Source: JACMLD01 sp039919885 (GTDB taxonomy: Bacteria; Bacteroidota; Bacteroidia; Chitinophagales; Chitinophagaceae). Taken from it: a stretch of DNA of 64,000 nucleotides. Positions 62,278 to 64,000 of this stretch are shown in pieces. Below the pieces are notes generated by a model. That model was given only the letters and a program-made list of their open reading frames with translations. It had not been told where the DNA came from and made no database searches. The first letter of the stretch is position 1. Each line of letters starts with the position of its first letter. The stretch is from the NCBI GenBank assembly GCA_039919885.1, contig JBDSEV010000064.1, positions 32,641 through 96,640 on the forward strand, read 5' to 3'. Made by a program: the position numbers and the translations under genes.

Positions 62278-64000
62278 ATGCTCCGCAAAATTATTTTACT
62301 GAATTCCTTACTGGTTAAAAGCAGTTGTGGTATACTCTTGTTTTCTGTTTTGCTGGGTTCCTGTCATTCGCCCTCCACACCGGCTCCATCCAATACAAAT
62401 ACACTTTTTCAGCTACTACCGTCAGCTACTACCGGCATCAATTTCTCCAACGATGTATCTTACACCGAAGAGCTAAACGCTTATACTTTCCGCAATTTTT
62501 ACAACGGGGGCGGTGTTGGTATCGGTGACGTTAACAATGATGGGTTACCCGATATCTTCTTTTGCGGTAACATGAAATCAAATAAACTCTACCTCAACAA
62601 AGGCAATTTTAAATTTGAAGATATTACAGATAAAGCCGGGCTCAATGCAGAAGGCGTTTGGTCGACCGGCGTTACGTTTGCCGATGTAAATGGTGACGGG
62701 CTGCTGGATATTTATGTCTGCAAATCAGGTGATTTTAAAAGCAAGCACAGGAGCAACGCCCTTTACATTAACAATGGGAGTGCTCCTGGCCATCCGGACG
62801 AAGTAACATTTACAGAACGGGCAAAAGATTTTGGACTGAATAATATGGGCCTTTCTACCCACGCGGTTTTTTTTGATTACGACCATGACGGTGACCTCGA
62901 TTGTTACCTGCTCAACAATTCATTCCGGTCTGTAGGTAATTACGATTTGATAAAAGATCAGCGCAACATACCAGATACACTGGGCGGTAATAAACTATAC
63001 CGCAACGACAACAATTATTTTACCGATGTAACAGCGCAGGCCGGCATCTACAGCAGCAAAGTTGGCTTTGGCCTCGGGGTTACCATTGCAGATATGAACA
63101 ATGATAGCTGGCAGGACATTTACGTATCCAACGATTTTTTTGAACGCGATTATTTATACATCAACAATAAAAACGGCAGTTTTACCGAATCCCTGGAAAA
63201 ATCCATGCGCGAACTGAGCCTGAATTCCATGGGTGCGGATATCGCGGATATAAATAACGACGGCCTGCCCGACATTTATGTAACGGATATGCTGCCGGAG
63301 AAAGAAACACGGGTGAAAACGAAAACCAGTTTCGAAAATTGGGATAAGTACCAGTCTGATCTGAAAAATGGCTACTACCACCAGTTTGTTAGAAATGTAT
63401 TGCAACTTAACGAGGGGGCTGCTACCAACGGCAATGGAACAGCCGGTATAAATTTTAGCGAGATAGGCCGGCTGGCCGGCGTAAACGCTACTGACTGGAG
63501 CTGGGGTGCGCTGATAACGGATTTGAACAATGATGGCTACAAAGACATCTTTGTTGCCAATGGTATTTTTAAAGACCTGACAGACCAGGATTATATCCAA
63601 TATACCGCCAACCCTGCCGAAATAAGAAAGATAATTAAAGAAGAAAAAAACGGCGCCATCAAAAAGCTGATCGATTTAATGCCCTCGAATGCGATTTCGA
63701 ACTATGCGTATAGCAACAATGGGGATCTAACGTTTACCAATAAGGCATCGGAGTGGGGGCTTGACGCGCCTGGGTTCAGCAACGGGAGTGCGTACGCAGA
63801 CCTTGACAACGACGGGGACTTGGATTTGGTGGTGAACAATGTAAATATGCCGGCGTTTGTGTACCGCAACCAAAGTGTTCAGCAACACCCGGAGAATAAG
63901 TTTTTAAAAGTAAGCCTGCAGGGGGAAGGGAAAAACCGTTATGGTATCGGCAGCAAAGTAACGGTTCATTATAACCATACAATAGCCTACCAGGAGGCGA
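62278..64000 (+). CDS. FG-GAP/VCBS repeat lipoprotein, 3'-truncated
   Basis: A lipoprotein whose frame is open from the ATG at 62278 to the window end (574 codons seen, 3' end missing). The signal ends in the lipobox LLGSC with Cys29. At least seven DxNxDGxxD-type calcium-binding repeats follow, for example GDVNNDGLPDI, ADVNGDGLLDI, ADINNDGLPDI, TDLNNDGYKDI and ADLDNDGDLDL, the mark of FG-GAP propeller repeats as in CRTAC1/UnbV-related proteins. It lies 158 bases after susD. Similar lipoproteins accompany SusC/D in many Chitinophagaceae loci, and their role is unknown. It may bind substrate or a partner at the outer membrane. Confidence 0.88.
   Translation, partial: MLRKIILLNSLLVKSSCGILLFSVLLGSCHSPSTPAPSNTNTLFQLLPSATTGINFSNDVSYTEELNAYTFRNFYNGGGVGIGDVNNDGLPDIFFCGNMKSNKLYLNKGNFKFEDITDKAGLNAEGVWSTGVTFADVNGDGLLDIYVCKSGDFKSKHRSNALYINNGSAPGHPDEVTFTERAKDFGLNNMGLSTHAVFFDYDHDGDLDCYLLNNSFRSVGNYDLIKDQRNIPDTLGGNKLYRNDNNYFTDVTAQAGIYSSKVGFGLGVTIADMNNDSWQDIYVSNDFFERDYLYINNKNGSFTESLEKSMRELSLNSMGADIADINNDGLPDIYVTDMLPEKETRVKTKTSFENWDKYQSDLKNGYYHQFVRNVLQLNEGAATNGNGTAGINFSEIGRLAGVNATDWSWGALITDLNNDGYKDIFVANGIFKDLTDQDYIQYTANPAEIRKIIKEEKNGAIKKLIDLMPSNAISNYAYSNNGDLTFTNKASEWGLDAPGFSNGSAYADLDNDGDLDLVVNNVNMPAFVYRNQSVQQHPENKFLKVSLQGEGKNRYGIGSKVTVHYNHTIAYQEA

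Noticed and set aside
62325..62528. 67-codon frame at the start of the FG-GAP gene
   Set aside because: It is in the wrong frame; the frame from 62278 has a lipobox and calcium-binding repeats and runs to the window end.
1..64000. tRNA or rRNA genes
   Set aside because: Reading the intergenic gaps by eye I saw no cloverleaf-like segments or conserved rRNA sequence; a tRNA search program would be needed to exclude them fully.

Overview
The window looks like chromosomal DNA of a member of the Bacteroidota, most likely the Chitinophagaceae or a close relative. Evidence for this: a SusC/SusD pair with an FG-GAP lipoprotein, a PorP/SprF protein, PKD-rich proteins with gliding-motility (type B) C-terminal sorting domains, a type A T9SS sorting domain, a PorE-like TPR/propeller/OmpA protein, a DUF4105 (Lnb-type) protein, and promoters resembling the phylum's TTTG / TAnnTTTG consensus instead of Shine-Dalgarno-led starts. 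The genus cannot be fixed from the sequence alone. I see no rRNA, tRNA, CRISPR array, transposase, integrase or phage gene, and no recognisable dedicated transcription factor.

Layout. 1-11.3 kb: end of an ABC exporter, secreted SGNH hydrolase and esterase, a GlcD-like oxidase, a small beta-barrel protein, two LOG-family proteins flanking a sodium:solute symporter, then an O-methyltransferase, a LysM glucosaminidase and hpt. 11.3-19 kb: a von Willebrand A protein, an FAD oxidoreductase, the grpE-dnaJ chaperone operon, an RlmI-like methyltransferase, a tiny T9SS-sorted protein and a peroxiredoxin. 19-29.5 kb: a leftward locus of two giant paralogous PKD proteins followed by PorP/SprF, the most distinctive part of the window. 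29.8-46 kb: mostly housekeeping and envelope genes (M32 carboxypeptidase, a macroglobulin/TonB-plug protein, Nif3 with a zinc-ribbon protein, recN, lolD-like and MacB-like ATPases, cobalamin adenosyltransferase, gatC, trpS, deoxynucleoside kinase, a DUF922 protein). 46-51 kb: a tight leftward operon of an Lnb-like protein, an alpha/beta hydrolase and a third PKD/type B sorted protein. 51-56.7 kb: guaB, dprA, a PorE-like protein and queE. 57.3-64 kb: a rightward SusC/SusD nutrient-uptake locus running into an FG-GAP lipoprotein cut by the window end.

How it fits together. The strongest theme is the cell surface. Four proteins carry T9SS sorting domains (three type B, one type A), one PorP/SprF partner is encoded beside two of them, and a PorE-like protein probably ties the secretion machinery to peptidoglycan. 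Lipoproteins are numerous, and a probable lipoprotein N-acyltransferase and a LolD-like ATPase are present. Several genes (guaB, trpS, nif3-like, porE-like) have a -7 promoter element only 2-6 bases before the start codon, which suggests leaderless or nearly leaderless transcripts.
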